From assembly GCA_020634855.1 (NCBI GenBank), contig JACKAU010000008.1, forward strand, positions 62,001-126,000: a stretch of DNA of 64,000 nt, in the 5' to 3' direction. This stretch comes from Anaerolineales bacterium (GTDB lineage: Bacteria > Chloroflexota > Anaerolineae > 4572-78 > J111). The notes beneath the pieces are model-generated. The model was not told the DNA's origin. It made no database searches and was given only the letters and a program-made list of their open reading frames with translations. Shown here piece by piece: positions 51,031 to 59,894 of this stretch; positions within the stretch are counted from its first letter, which is position 1, and each line of letters opens with the position of its first letter. The position numbers and the translations under genes are program-made.

Positions 51031-51091
51031 CCCTCACCCCGTCGCTAGCGCGACTCCCCTCTCCCTGAGGGAGAGGGGTTGGGGGTGAGGG
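51031..51091. repeat. CCCTCACCC / GGGTGAGGG palindromic repeat, copy 1
   Basis: CCCTCACCCCG...CCCCTCTCCC pairs with GGGAGAGGGG...GGGGTGAGGG across a short TGA loop, with nearly all bases complementary. This is a common type of dispersed palindrome in bacterial genomes. It lies between two orphan genes. Confidence 0.8.
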
Positions 51092-51112
51092 CCATTTTCA
51101 AAGGAGCCTATC

Positions 51113-51658
51113 ATGAACAATTCAATCACCTACATCCCGATCCCCCGGCGCGACATCGACGAAATGATCGTCGAAGTAACCCATTTATCGGCCAACTCCA
51201 GTGGCGCGCTGTTGGACGAAATCCATATCGAGCAGCCGATCTTCTTAGATTTTATGGAATATCTGACCGACCACTCGCTGGTGAGTAACGACCCCTCCGT
51301 CTTCAGCCAGAGCGAGTACCGCTACATCTATCTGATTAGCGTGGTCATGTTGAAGGTACTAATCGACAGCCGCCATATCTTCCGAGAGGTGACCTGGGAT
51401 GATCTCAACGCCACCATCGCCGCCACGCAGCCATTAGCCAACGAAATCTTCGCCAACCCGGCCGGCCTGGCCGACATCGTCAACCAACTGGCCGAGAACC
51501 ACCCCGAACCCGACCTCCTCCGCTTCCTGAGCGACGCCTGCCACCAGCGTCTCGACGACCACCCCGACCAACCCCCCATCCGCGCCGTATATCGCTCCCG
51601 GGCGTTTCTGATACTCTACACCATTTTGACATCCGTCATGAATAATCGGGAAGAGTAG
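51113..51658 (+). CDS. Orphan protein, 181 aa
   Basis: No family recognised. Mostly helical and acidic, without signal peptide or membrane segment; it begins MNNSITYIPIPRRDIDEMIV and contains YRYIYLISVVMLKVLIDSRH, a mildly hydrophobic helix. The ATG follows AAAGGAGCCTATC, a strong ribosome binding site. It is probably co-transcribed with the 50271 gene, from which it is separated by the palindromic repeat. Confidence 0.72.
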   Translation: MNNSITYIPIPRRDIDEMIVEVTHLSANSSGALLDEIHIEQPIFLDFMEYLTDHSLVSNDPSVFSQSEYRYIYLISVVMLKVLIDSRHIFREVTWDDLNATIAATQPLANEIFANPAGLADIVNQLAENHPEPDLLRFLSDACHQRLDDHPDQPPIRAVYRSRAFLILYTILTSVMNNREE

Positions 51659-51981
51659 ACTTGACTAATGACCTGTGTTCGATACTTAAAGTCCGCGTAT
51701 GGCTTCGCAGCGACAGCGGAGAAATCCCTGTAACAATACAAGGAAAAGTTGACTGACTGGGAAAATTTGAAGCGACAATGCCAATTTTCTCCCTGTAGCC
51801 TGTTGAAGGGCGAAACGGCGGCTGAAAACTCCATAAACTCAACAAACTCACCTAGCTCCACCGCAAAATCCGGCGCCGGCAAGACACCCGTCCCGACATT
51901 TGGAACGCGCCTACCGGCTGGAACGGGCATCGGATATCTTTGGCCAGGGGTTGCCCCACACACACCAGTCCGCCCTTTGGC
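51659..51981. other. Spacer with a one-armed short repeat
   Basis: No gene is recognised. Around 51824-51862 lies AAAACTCCATAAACTCAACA with further ACTC units, resembling the array after the regulator gene at 20.6 kb but without a complementary arm. Confidence 0.45.
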
Positions 51982-52060
51982 CTCTCACCCTAACCCTCTC
52001 TCCAGGGAGAGGGAACCTGCTCCCCTTCCCCTGAGGGAGAAGGGGCTGGGGATGAGGGTT
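51982..52060. repeat. CTCTCACCC / GGGATGAGGG palindromic repeat, copy 2
   Basis: Same type as 51031-51091 but longer: CTCTCACCCTAACCCTCTCT and GGGAGAGGG, then CCCCTTCCCCTGAGGGAGAAG and GGGGATGAGGGTTA. It contains two overlapping stem-loops. Confidence 0.7.
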
Positions 52061-52235
52061 AAATTGTTGGGTGGGTTTAAGACCAGGTGGATTGAGAAGT
52101 GGGGGGGCTGATTTTAGACAGAGTCAGGTCGGCAAACGATATAACTTTCTTAAGTATATCACAAACTGCTTTGCCGCAGAAGATTTGCGAGGAAAATTGG
52201 GATTAAAATCCTAAAAGTTAAACCATATTGGGCGA

Positions 52236-52372
52236 GGCTAACGGACGCAACCTCCGTTTGACCCGGACCTCGGGGACCCTTGACAGCAGACCGCCGAACG
52301 CTGACCGCTAAACTTCACCGAACGCGCCGATTCGGCGGCGGTCGGCGGTTGGCGAGCGGTGGTCTACCGGCC
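52236..52372. mobile_element. Decayed relative of the MITE
   Basis: Starts GGCTAACGGACGC, one mismatch from the MITE end, then GTTTGACC and GACCGCCGAACGCTGACCGC, which aligns with the MITE interior. The other end lacks the terminal repeat. It is also internally self-complementary (GCGGTCGGCGG...). It abuts the 3' end of the AI-2E gene. Confidence 0.5.
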
Positions 52373-52381
52373 TAACGTCAA

Positions 52382-53395
52382 TTACGGTGTCTCTTTAACC
52401 TCGGCCTCGCCCTCGGCCGCCTCCGGCTCCGGAAAAGGCGGCAGGCCCATCAGCCGACGGCGGACGTACAGGCCGACAATCTTGGCCGTGGCAATCAGGG
52501 GAATCACGATAATCACGCCTAGTACGCCGCCGTAGACTAAGCCGCCGATCAGGCCGACAAAGACCACGCCAGGATGAAGCTGGAGGCTCTCGCCAAAAAA
52601 GTAAGGGCGGACGATGACGTTATCGATATTCTGGACAATAGCGTAGACGACCAGCAGCAGCACCACCAACCCGACCGGCGAGAGGGGCAGTAAACCGCTG
52701 CGAAACAACCAGATCACCAAGACTATGCCGCCGCCCAACAGCGCAAAAAAGATGGCAAAGATAATCAACTGCGCCCGTAAAAAGAGACGCCACAGGACAT
52801 CAATCTCATCGATTAAGATATGCAGCTCGGGCTGGTAATCCGGGGGAAAGAGATCCACCAGCCAGGGTTTGATTTGGGGGCCATCGACTAAGAAGTAGTA
52901 AAAGGTGACCAAGATGGTCAAGGCCCACAGCAAATTGGTGCTCACCCCTAATAGGGCTGTAAACGCCCCGCCGGGTACCGTCGAGAGCGCGCTGCTACCC
53001 TGTTGCACCACATTGTCGATGATGGCCAGGGGTTGCATCTGGACCCCCAAAATGATGATCGGTTGGGTCAGCCACTCTTGAATCTGGGCCACGGCCTCCA
53101 AAAAATCGGCTTCAAGATTAGCGTATTGATTATAAGCCACCGTACTCAGCAGCGCGGACATACCGATGATCAAGATGAGCAGCCCGCCGTAAACAATTCG
53201 GGCCGACCAGGTCCGGTCGAGCCGAGTGCGGTTCTGCAGCCACCGTACCAACGGATCGAATAAATAGGCCAGTAGAGCAGCCGCTACAACCGATTGAACC
53301 AGAGGGTTGACGGCGATCAACAGCCAGATCAGGCCAATGATACCGCCAACAACGACCAAGATGCGGGTGGTGCGAGACCAGGGTTTGGCGAACAT
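52382..53395 (-). CDS. PerM/AI-2E family membrane protein 1
   Basis: A 337-residue integral membrane protein with about eight helices. Family features: VQSVVAAALLAYLFDPLVRW at the N-terminus, a long extracytoplasmic-type segment (residues ~80-150), FYYFLVDGPQIKPWLVDLFP, VYAIVQNIDNVIVRPYFFGE, and HPGVVFVGLIGGLVYGGVLG. Relatives include the Na+/H+-like antiporter and AI-2 exporter branches; substrate here unknown. A Glu/Pro tail ends the protein. The hydrolase gene upstream is 8 bases away, so the two are one transcript. Confidence 0.9.
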   Translation of the reverse strand: MFAKPWSRTTRILVVVGGIIGLIWLLIAVNPLVQSVVAAALLAYLFDPLVRWLQNRTRLDRTWSARIVYGGLLILIIGMSALLSTVAYNQYANLEADFLEAVAQIQEWLTQPIIILGVQMQPLAIIDNVVQQGSSALSTVPGGAFTALLGVSTNLLWALTILVTFYYFLVDGPQIKPWLVDLFPPDYQPELHILIDEIDVLWRLFLRAQLIIFAIFFALLGGGIVLVIWLFRSGLLPLSPVGLVVLLLVVYAIVQNIDNVIVRPYFFGESLQLHPGVVFVGLIGGLVYGGVLGVIIVIPLIATAKIVGLYVRRRLMGLPPFPEPEAAEGEAEVKETP

Positions 53396-53403
53396 AGCGT
53401 GGT

Positions 53404-54321
53404 TTACCGTCCTCGGCCAGCCGCCGGCAAGGCTTTAGCCACTTGCTCGCCGAGCAGGACGTAGAAGGATGACATCTTCAAGCAGGCCAGATGCGCCCCG
53501 GCCAAAGATAGACCGCTGTCAAAATGGTCGTCTTTGACTCCTTCAATAATATTTTTGACGCTAAAGCTGAGAAAATCGTGGGGATCCCACACGTTCCACC
53601 AGGTACTCAAAAAGCGCCGGTCGGGAAAGGGGACCGGCTTACCGGGGCCATAACGGTCGTCGCTGGCCAGGAACAACTTCATCTCTTCAAACAGGCCAAT
53701 TTGGGTTGACATCGAGGCCCAGAAGTCGATGTGGATGTCGGTGTACTCCGGTAAATTGGGCAAAAAGTGGGTTACTAGATCATACATTACCACCCCGCCC
53801 AGGCTGTGGGTAAAGACGATGAGGGGTTCGCCGTCACGCGCCTGCTGAGCCTCGCGCGCCTGCATCAGAGCCGCCAGAACGCGGGTGGGAATCGGCCCCG
53901 GATGATCAGCCGTACCCCGTTGCGCCAGATAATGTAAAGCATCGCCCATGAAGACGGAGGTTTGCTTGGATTGGGGCCGGCGAAATAGGGTCAATATCCG
54001 GGAAAAGAAGTAGCCCAATACGGCCGACACGCGATGAAGAGACTCGGCGACGATGTGGCGTTTGCGCCCCACCCGCACCAGTGAGGTTAGCGGATGGTTG
54101 GCGACGGGCGGCATCGTCGCCCACGGAATGCTGGCCCCGTCCCAGGCCAACTGCACCCCGGTATCGCCCCAATAAGCCAAGATAATCTCAACCTTTTTCG
54201 GCTCCGCCGCGATGTGGGGAGCCACATAGTCACGCAAATGGCGCTCAACGTGACTCCAATCGACGTTGTAGCGGCGGAAATATTCGCGCGTTCCCGCGCC
54301 GTGGACAAAGACAATGGGCAT
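53404..54321 (-). CDS. Alpha/beta hydrolase-like protein, 305 aa
   Basis: Begins with IVFVHGAGTREYFRRYNVDW, the HG oxyanion loop of hydrolases, and has the nucleophile elbow FTHSLGGVVMYDLV (Ser in the middle). Late residues offer Asp (NVWDPHDFLSF) and His (GAHLACLKMSS) for the triad. A basic and aromatic segment at ~95-125 (YFFSRILTLFRR) may contact the membrane. Substrate not predictable; lipases and PGAP1-like proteins have a similar layout. The start has an AGAAAGAAAAACCC sequence upstream, a modest ribosome site. Confidence 0.75.
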   Translation of the reverse strand: MPIVFVHGAGTREYFRRYNVDWSHVERHLRDYVAPHIAAEPKKVEIILAYWGDTGVQLAWDGASIPWATMPPVANHPLTSLVRVGRKRHIVAESLHRVSAVLGYFFSRILTLFRRPQSKQTSVFMGDALHYLAQRGTADHPGPIPTRVLAALMQAREAQQARDGEPLIVFTHSLGGVVMYDLVTHFLPNLPEYTDIHIDFWASMSTQIGLFEEMKLFLASDDRYGPGKPVPFPDRRFLSTWWNVWDPHDFLSFSVKNIIEGVKDDHFDSGLSLAGAHLACLKMSSFYVLLGEQVAKALPAAGRGR

Positions 54322-54347
54322 GGGTTTTTCTTTCTGGTTAAGAACAA

Positions 54348-54432
54348 ATTGTGACTTGTGAATTGTGGATTGTGAATGGTGAAGTGATTTTTTCGTTCAC
54401 TATTCACCATTAAATATTCACAATTCACAATT
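54348..54432. repeat. Short-repeat foldback before the hydrolase gene
   Basis: A repeated TTGTGAATTGTGGATTGTGA tract, then GGTGAAGTGA, a TTTTTTCG loop, and TTCACTATTCACC...ATTCACAATTCACAATT form a nearly complete long hairpin between GH1 and the hydrolase gene. Both genes are on the minus strand, so it lies at the GH1 3' end. Confidence 0.75.
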
Positions 54433-54454
54433 ATTTATTCGCTTCGCCTTCGCC

Positions 54455-55825
54455 TCAACCTAACAACGTTTCAGAGATACCATTCCGCGCAATTACCTCA
54501 CGATACCAATGGGCGCTTTGCTTCCAGGTCCGCTCTAAGGTCTCGAAATCGACGTGGATCAGGCCGAACCGGGGTTCGTAGCCTTCGTCCCACTCGAAGT
54601 TATCCAGCAGCGACCAGACAAAATAGCCTTTGAGCTTCGCCCCGGCGGCGATGGCCCGGTGGGCTTCGGCCAGGTAGGATCGCAAAAAATCGATGCGATC
54701 CTGATCAGCAATTGTACCACCGGTTTGGGTTTTGTCCGCAAAGGCCGCCCCATTTTCGGTAATGTAGAGCGGCAGGTCGGTGTAGGTTTGGGCCAGTTGC
54801 AAGACTTCAAACAAGCAGGGCGGGTAGATTTCCCAGCCCATCGCGGTGGTCGGGCCGGAGGGAGCGACCTGCCGCACCCCGAACGCCGGATTAAAGCGGT
54901 TGGCCGCCACCAGCCCTCGGGTGTACACGTTGATGCCCAAGAAATCGATGGGCCGACTGATGTGATCGAGATCGCCGGGCTGGATTTTCGGGCGAACCAA
55001 GCGGCGGCGAAAAAAGGCCAAAGCATCGGTAGGATAGCGGCCTCGAAAGAGCGGTTCGAAGTACAAATCCTGGGTCAGGTGGTTCATCAACTGAGCGGCC
55101 CGGATATCCGCCGGCCGATCGGAGGCCGGATGGGTGGGGCGCACGCTCAGCACAATGCCGATGCCCGGATCGGGTAGATCGGCGGCGGTGGCGGGGGCCA
55201 CTTCACGAAAGGCTTCGACCGCCAGCCCGTGCGCCAGCAGGAGATGATGAACCACCGTCAGTACCGTCCAAAAGCGGCGCGTTCCGGGCGCTTTGATACC
55301 CAGGGCATGCCCGGCAAAGGCGATCAGCGTCGGTTCGTTGAGAGTGGCCCACAGCGGCACGTTCGCGCCAAACTGCTCGAAGGCGCGCGCGGCGTAGTCG
55401 GCGAAGCGATAGGCCGTGTCGCGGTTGGTCCAGCCGCCCTTGTCCTGCAACGCCTGGGGGAGGTCCCAATGGTAGAGGGTGACCATCGGCATAATCCCCC
55501 GTTCCCGTAGGGCAGCGATCAAGCGGCGGTAGAAATCAAAGCCGGCCGGGTTGGGCTGCGATCCCCCATCGGGGAACAGTCGAGTCCAGGCCAGGCTGAA
55601 ACGATAGGCTTTGACGCCGAGCGCGGCCAACATATCGACATCAGCCGTATAACGGTGGTAATGATCGCAGGCAATATCGCCGGTAGCCCCGCCGGCCGCT
55701 CGACCAGGCGTGTGGCAAAAGCGATCCCAGATGCTCTCGCCTTTGCCGTCTTCGTTCCATGCCCCCTCAATCTGGTAGGCCGACGTGGCCGCGCCCCAGA
55801 CAAAATCATCAGGAAAGGTTAGCAT
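54455..55825 (-). CDS. Beta-glucosidase, glycoside hydrolase family 1
   Basis: Cytosolic retaining beta-glycosidase, 456 aa, the normal GH1 length. The start MLTFPDDFVWGAATSAYQIE is diagnostic. The acid/base Glu is in ATLNEPTLIAFAGH and the nucleophile in LYITENGAAFADK; SLLDNFEWDEGYEPRFGLIH follows. It hydrolyses beta-glucosides or beta-galactosides. No signal peptide. It is the last of a minus-strand run with a glycolipid glycosyltransferase and acyl ligase, so it may also act on glycolipid intermediates, but cellobiose-type sugars are equally possible. Confidence 0.94.
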   Translation of the reverse strand: MLTFPDDFVWGAATSAYQIEGAWNEDGKGESIWDRFCHTPGRAAGGATGDIACDHYHRYTADVDMLAALGVKAYRFSLAWTRLFPDGGSQPNPAGFDFYRRLIAALRERGIMPMVTLYHWDLPQALQDKGGWTNRDTAYRFADYAARAFEQFGANVPLWATLNEPTLIAFAGHALGIKAPGTRRFWTVLTVVHHLLLAHGLAVEAFREVAPATAADLPDPGIGIVLSVRPTHPASDRPADIRAAQLMNHLTQDLYFEPLFRGRYPTDALAFFRRRLVRPKIQPGDLDHISRPIDFLGINVYTRGLVAANRFNPAFGVRQVAPSGPTTAMGWEIYPPCLFEVLQLAQTYTDLPLYITENGAAFADKTQTGGTIADQDRIDFLRSYLAEAHRAIAAGAKLKGYFVWSLLDNFEWDEGYEPRFGLIHVDFETLERTWKQSAHWYREVIARNGISETLLG

Positions 55826-55837
55826 CGACCGGCCGAA

Positions 55838-56995
55838 TTAGAGTTTGATGGTGTTGGTGCGGCGAGTCACTCCGGCCTTGAGTTCATTGACCACGATCTC
55901 GGCCACATCGAACGCGGCCCGAGGCTTGCCCACTAATTTCGACTGGGCCCGCATCTTGTCCAGTCGCTCCGGTTGGGCCAGCAGGGCAATCACCGCCGGG
56001 GGCACCAATTCCGGAATGCGGAGTTGAATGCCCGCACCGGAACCACACACAAAATCGCCGTTCCACTCCTCTTGGCCCTCGACCGGATCGGTGACGACCA
56101 GCGGAGTGTTTCGGGCCAGCACTTCGCTGGTGATCAGGCCGCCGGGCTTGGTCACTACAAGGTCGCTGGCCACCACCAGGTCGTCCACGTAATCGATATA
56201 ATCCAGCAGCCGAAAATCCATCTTGGGGCCTGACTTGAGGTCGTTCAGAGCTTCGACCAACTCCGTATTGCGACCGGCCACCACTGTCAACAAGCCGGGC
56301 TGGTCGGCTTTGAGCAGCGCCTCGACCATGTAGCGAATGCGCTCGGTGGCTACGCCGCCGCCGAAGATCGTGATGATCGGCTTATCCAGCGGCAGGTCAT
56401 GACGCTGTCGGGCTTCGGCCGGTGTTTTCGGTTCGGCAATCTCCAATTTGACCGGGATGCCGGTTACGTGGATGATATCCGGATCAACGCCTCGGGCCAG
56501 CAGCACATCGCGCGTCAGGTTGCTGGCCGCAAAATAGCCGGTCACGTTCTCGCGCAGCCAACTGGTTTGGACCGAGACATCGGTAATACAGGCGTATTCG
56601 GGCGTGTTCGTCTCGGCCGCATAATATTGCAGCAAGTGAAACGGAAATTGCATGGTGTTGATGATGGCATCCGGTTTGAATTCGGCCACCGATTTCTCAA
56701 AACGGTGGACAAAAGGGCGCCCTAGCGTTGTAAACCTCTGGTTGGATTTGAGCGCCTTCTCGGTATCTTCCTTATATAAGCTCGAATGCAGCATCGTGTA
56801 GAGGGCGCGGGCATTGGTGGATATCTCGTTGTAGCCCGTTACCATCGTTTTACGAGCCACATCGTTGATGTGGTTGAAGAGGTCATCGACCTTGACTTCA
56901 ACATCCGGGTATTTTTCCAACGCCGCGCCGACTGCTTTAGCGGCGCTAATGTGGCCGGTCCCGGCCGAGACGTACAATACAATTATTCGAGGCAT
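55838..56995 (-). CDS. GT28 MGDG-synthase-like glycolipid glycosyltransferase
   Basis: A 385-residue protein of the monogalactosyl/glucosyl-diacylglycerol synthase group. N-terminal IIVLYVSAGTGHISAAKAVG is the GxGH motif; middle ITIFGGGVATERIRYMVEAL and VVAGRNTELVEALND form the nucleotide-sugar site; KPGGLITSEVLARNTPLVV and PVEGQEEWNGDF complete it. It would attach a sugar to diacylglycerol, making membrane glycolipid. It sits between GH1 and the acyl ligase/acyltransferase fusion; the spacing is 12 and 33 bases, consistent with one operon. Sugar donor unknown. Confidence 0.88.
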   Translation of the reverse strand: MPRIIVLYVSAGTGHISAAKAVGAALEKYPDVEVKVDDLFNHINDVARKTMVTGYNEISTNARALYTMLHSSLYKEDTEKALKSNQRFTTLGRPFVHRFEKSVAEFKPDAIINTMQFPFHLLQYYAAETNTPEYACITDVSVQTSWLRENVTGYFAASNLTRDVLLARGVDPDIIHVTGIPVKLEIAEPKTPAEARQRHDLPLDKPIITIFGGGVATERIRYMVEALLKADQPGLLTVVAGRNTELVEALNDLKSGPKMDFRLLDYIDYVDDLVVASDLVVTKPGGLITSEVLARNTPLVVTDPVEGQEEWNGDFVCGSGAGIQLRIPELVPPAVIALLAQPERLDKMRAQSKLVGKPRAAFDVAEIVVNELKAGVTRRTNTIKL

Positions 56996-57028
56996 GATAT
57001 CTCCTTTTTTTTAATAGTAACAAACAAT

Positions 57029-59872
57029 CTACTTCTTCCGGCGAGTGAAAAGCCAGGTTATGGCCACAATGACGGCCATGACCGCCGCTTCGATCATAGC
57101 GGTGAAGGCCAAGTTTTGACTGGGTTTTTTGACCTTCTCTGCCTCCGGCACTTCGGTCAGCGCCACAACCCGATCCCGTAGAGCATCGACGATGCGGGCG
57201 GACGTATTGTCCCCTTGGCCTTGTTCGGCCAATTCACGCGGATCGCACGGCGGGCCGAAGGTGACGGTGATGGGTCTGGGTTTCGGCAGTGTATCGCCCC
57301 GAGGCAGGGCGGCCCGCGCCCCTTCAATATAAACCGGCACGACCGTGGTGGGATAGGCGTCGAGCACAATCCCTAAGCCTTCCTGGAAGGGCAGCATCCC
57401 TTCCGTGCGGGTGATGTTGCCCTCGGGAAACCAGACCAGACTCTTGTTCCGTTTGAGCACGGCCGCACCCAAAGCCAAATTTTTGAAGCCGGCCCCAGAG
57501 CGCTGGTGTTCGATGGGCACGGCTTGAAAGATCCAGCTAATGGTTCGCACGATAGGGTTGCCGAATAGGGTATTGGTTGAGGCCGCCCAGTAGATTTGGC
57601 GCGTCATCTTATAAGGCAGCACGCCGGCCACAATCGGCGCATCAAGAAAGCTGGTATGGTTGGGGGTCAGGATAAAGCTGCCGTGCTGAGGTATATTTTC
57701 CAGACCGTAGACCCGCAAGCGGAAGTAGAGGCGAGCCAGCGCCCGCATCGGGAAGAAGATTAACGCACCGATGAACTCGATGATCGGTCCGCGCGGCGTA
57801 AGCCACTTTTTCTGTTCATCGGTCAGCAGTTCATCCGGATCTTCCAGCGACATCCCTCGACCTGGCCCGGCGGCGGCGGCGGCCTGCACTTCTTGCAACA
57901 GTTCCCGAACGGTGGTAATACGCCCAATGGCGTCGTCGCTCAACTCCACGCCCATGCGCTCGCTGAGTTCCAGCGATAGGGTTAACCACTCCAGCGAGTC
58001 GACGCCCAGGTCTAGTTGTGGGCTGGTGTCGGGGGTCAGCCGTTTATCGGGGTAGCGGGCTGCAAACCAATCCCACACCTGCCGGACCACCGGATCGGCC
58101 AGTAGGGTCTGATCTTTTTCCGACAGGTCCTCGATGGCGATAGGGCCAGCCTGATCCGGGTGAGCCTCAATCGCGCCCTGCTTGGCCTGGTGGTAATAAT
58201 CGACCAGTTTGTGGCGTTGAATTTTGCCCAGGTTGGTGCGCGGCAGCGGGACATCGGCAATGGCGTAATCGGTGATGCGCTGGTAGGTCGGTACGGCCTG
58301 AACCCGCTCATCGACGGCTTCCCGGATGGCGCGCTCCACATCCCCGTTGCGGTTCCAGTTAATCTCATCAATATTCGGCACGATCAAGGCGGCCAGTTTG
58401 TTGTGTTCGTCCTGCAAGATCCCAATTTCCCGAATGAAGGGGTTACTCTGGTAAACCTCTTCGACCGGTTCCGGCTGAATGTTTTTGCCGCCTTCGGTCA
58501 CAATTAGGGTCGAGGCGCGGCCGCTAATATAAAGGAAGCCGTCTTCGTCAAAGTAGCCTAAATCGCCGGTGCGGAACCAGTCGTCCTCGGTAAAAGCCTC
58601 GCCGGTTTGGTCGGGTAGGTTGCGATAGCCGCTAAAGACACTGGGGCCTCGGGCCAGGATTTCGCCTTCTTGGGGATGGCTCCCGTTGGTCGGAGCGCCG
58701 CCGTCTTCCCGCTCGGCGGTAAAGTCCAGGCGTAGATCGATGCCGGGCAGAGCCGGGCCAACGCTGCCCAGTTTGGGCGCACCGGACGCCGGCGGCAGGT
58801 TCATCGTCAGCATGGGCGCGGTTTCGGTCAGCCCGTAGCCGATGGCCACATTCCAACCCAAGCCTTCCAGTTTCCAGGCCAGGTCAGGGGCCAAGGCCGA
58901 TCCGCCGGAGGCCAGCAGCCGCACGTTTGGCCCAAATCGGTTGCGGATGGGGGCAAACATCCGCTTGCCGACTTCCCAGCCTTGCTTTTGTCTCATTCGG
59001 ATGCTTTGCTTTAAGCTGGCGTCAAAAGCCTTGACCGCCAGTTTGCCGCGAGCCGCAATTTGAGCCTCGATCCCGTCAAAGACCGCCCGGTACACCCGCG
59101 GAACCACGAGGATAATGGTCACGCCGCCCTCGACCAAAGCCCGAATTAACTGCGGGCCGGTCAGCGCTTGAGGTAAGATAATCGGCACAGTGGCGGCCAG
59201 GGGGATGAGCGTCCCCACGGTGAAGGGGTAGACGTGGTACATCGGCAGGGGCAGCAGGATACGGTCATCCGGGCGCACCAGGTTGACGGCCTGAACCGAA
59301 TTCAGTTGAAAGGCGATGTTGTGGTGGGTCAGCGGCACGCCTTTCGGTACACCGGTCGTGCCGGAGGTATAGAAGAGGGCGACGGGGTCGGCCGGTTCGG
59401 CGGTGGGCAGGCTGATACTTTGGTCGTCGCGGCGCAAGACCCGCCAGCCGCGCTCGTCGTCCGGCTCGACATCGAGCAAGATGAGTCGAATCTGCTCTTG
59501 CGGATCGAGCTGGCGCAGACGGTTCACATACTCGGTGGTAGTAAAGATAAAGCGAGCCTGGCTATCGCCAACAATGCGCTCCAGCGATGAGGTCTGAATT
59601 TGGGTATCGAGCGGCGACACCGCCGCCCCGGCCCCAATCACGGCCAGCGCCGCGATAACCCAATCGACCCGGTTGCCGGCCAGGATGGGGACATACTCGC
59701 CCTGTTTCAGGCCGGCGTCAACCAGCCCTCGGGCCAGTTGCTCGGCGGCGTCGGCCACCTCGGCGCAGGACCAACGGTCGATGCCGTCGGACTGCATCGA
59801 CAGGAAGCATTCTTTATCGCCGGCGGCGCGGAGATTAGGGATTAATTCTTGGAGTGTAATGAGTTCCTTCAT
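57029..59872 (-). CDS. Acyl ligase, acyl carrier and PlsC acyltransferase fusion
   Basis: A 947-residue three-domain protein. Residues 1-565 are an AMP-forming ligase: YTSGTTGVPKG (168-178), YGLTE (346-350), TGD (436-438), K550 in LGKIQRHK. Residues ~590-665 are an acyl-carrier domain with the phosphopantetheine Ser626 in LGVDSLEW. Residues ~715-905 are a PlsC-type acyltransferase with NHTSFLD (738-744) and FPEGN (815-819). A C-terminal membrane helix (923-943) ends RRKK. The order suggests that a free fatty acid is activated, loaded on the carrier and transferred to a glycerolipid without leaving the protein. Known Aas has acyltransferase first and carrier absent. Confidence 0.92.
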   Translation of the reverse strand: MKELITLQELIPNLRAAGDKECFLSMQSDGIDRWSCAEVADAAEQLARGLVDAGLKQGEYVPILAGNRVDWVIAALAVIGAGAAVSPLDTQIQTSSLERIVGDSQARFIFTTTEYVNRLRQLDPQEQIRLILLDVEPDDERGWRVLRRDDQSISLPTAEPADPVALFYTSGTTGVPKGVPLTHHNIAFQLNSVQAVNLVRPDDRILLPLPMYHVYPFTVGTLIPLAATVPIILPQALTGPQLIRALVEGGVTIILVVPRVYRAVFDGIEAQIAARGKLAVKAFDASLKQSIRMRQKQGWEVGKRMFAPIRNRFGPNVRLLASGGSALAPDLAWKLEGLGWNVAIGYGLTETAPMLTMNLPPASGAPKLGSVGPALPGIDLRLDFTAEREDGGAPTNGSHPQEGEILARGPSVFSGYRNLPDQTGEAFTEDDWFRTGDLGYFDEDGFLYISGRASTLIVTEGGKNIQPEPVEEVYQSNPFIREIGILQDEHNKLAALIVPNIDEINWNRNGDVERAIREAVDERVQAVPTYQRITDYAIADVPLPRTNLGKIQRHKLVDYYHQAKQGAIEAHPDQAGPIAIEDLSEKDQTLLADPVVRQVWDWFAARYPDKRLTPDTSPQLDLGVDSLEWLTLSLELSERMGVELSDDAIGRITTVRELLQEVQAAAAAGPGRGMSLEDPDELLTDEQKKWLTPRGPIIEFIGALIFFPMRALARLYFRLRVYGLENIPQHGSFILTPNHTSFLDAPIVAGVLPYKMTRQIYWAASTNTLFGNPIVRTISWIFQAVPIEHQRSGAGFKNLALGAAVLKRNKSLVWFPEGNITRTEGMLPFQEGLGIVLDAYPTTVVPVYIEGARAALPRGDTLPKPRPITVTFGPPCDPRELAEQGQGDNTSARIVDALRDRVVALTEVPEAEKVKKPSQNLAFTAMIEAAVMAVIVAITWLFTRRKK

Positions 59873-59894
59873 TGGATACCCTCTAAAAAATAGA

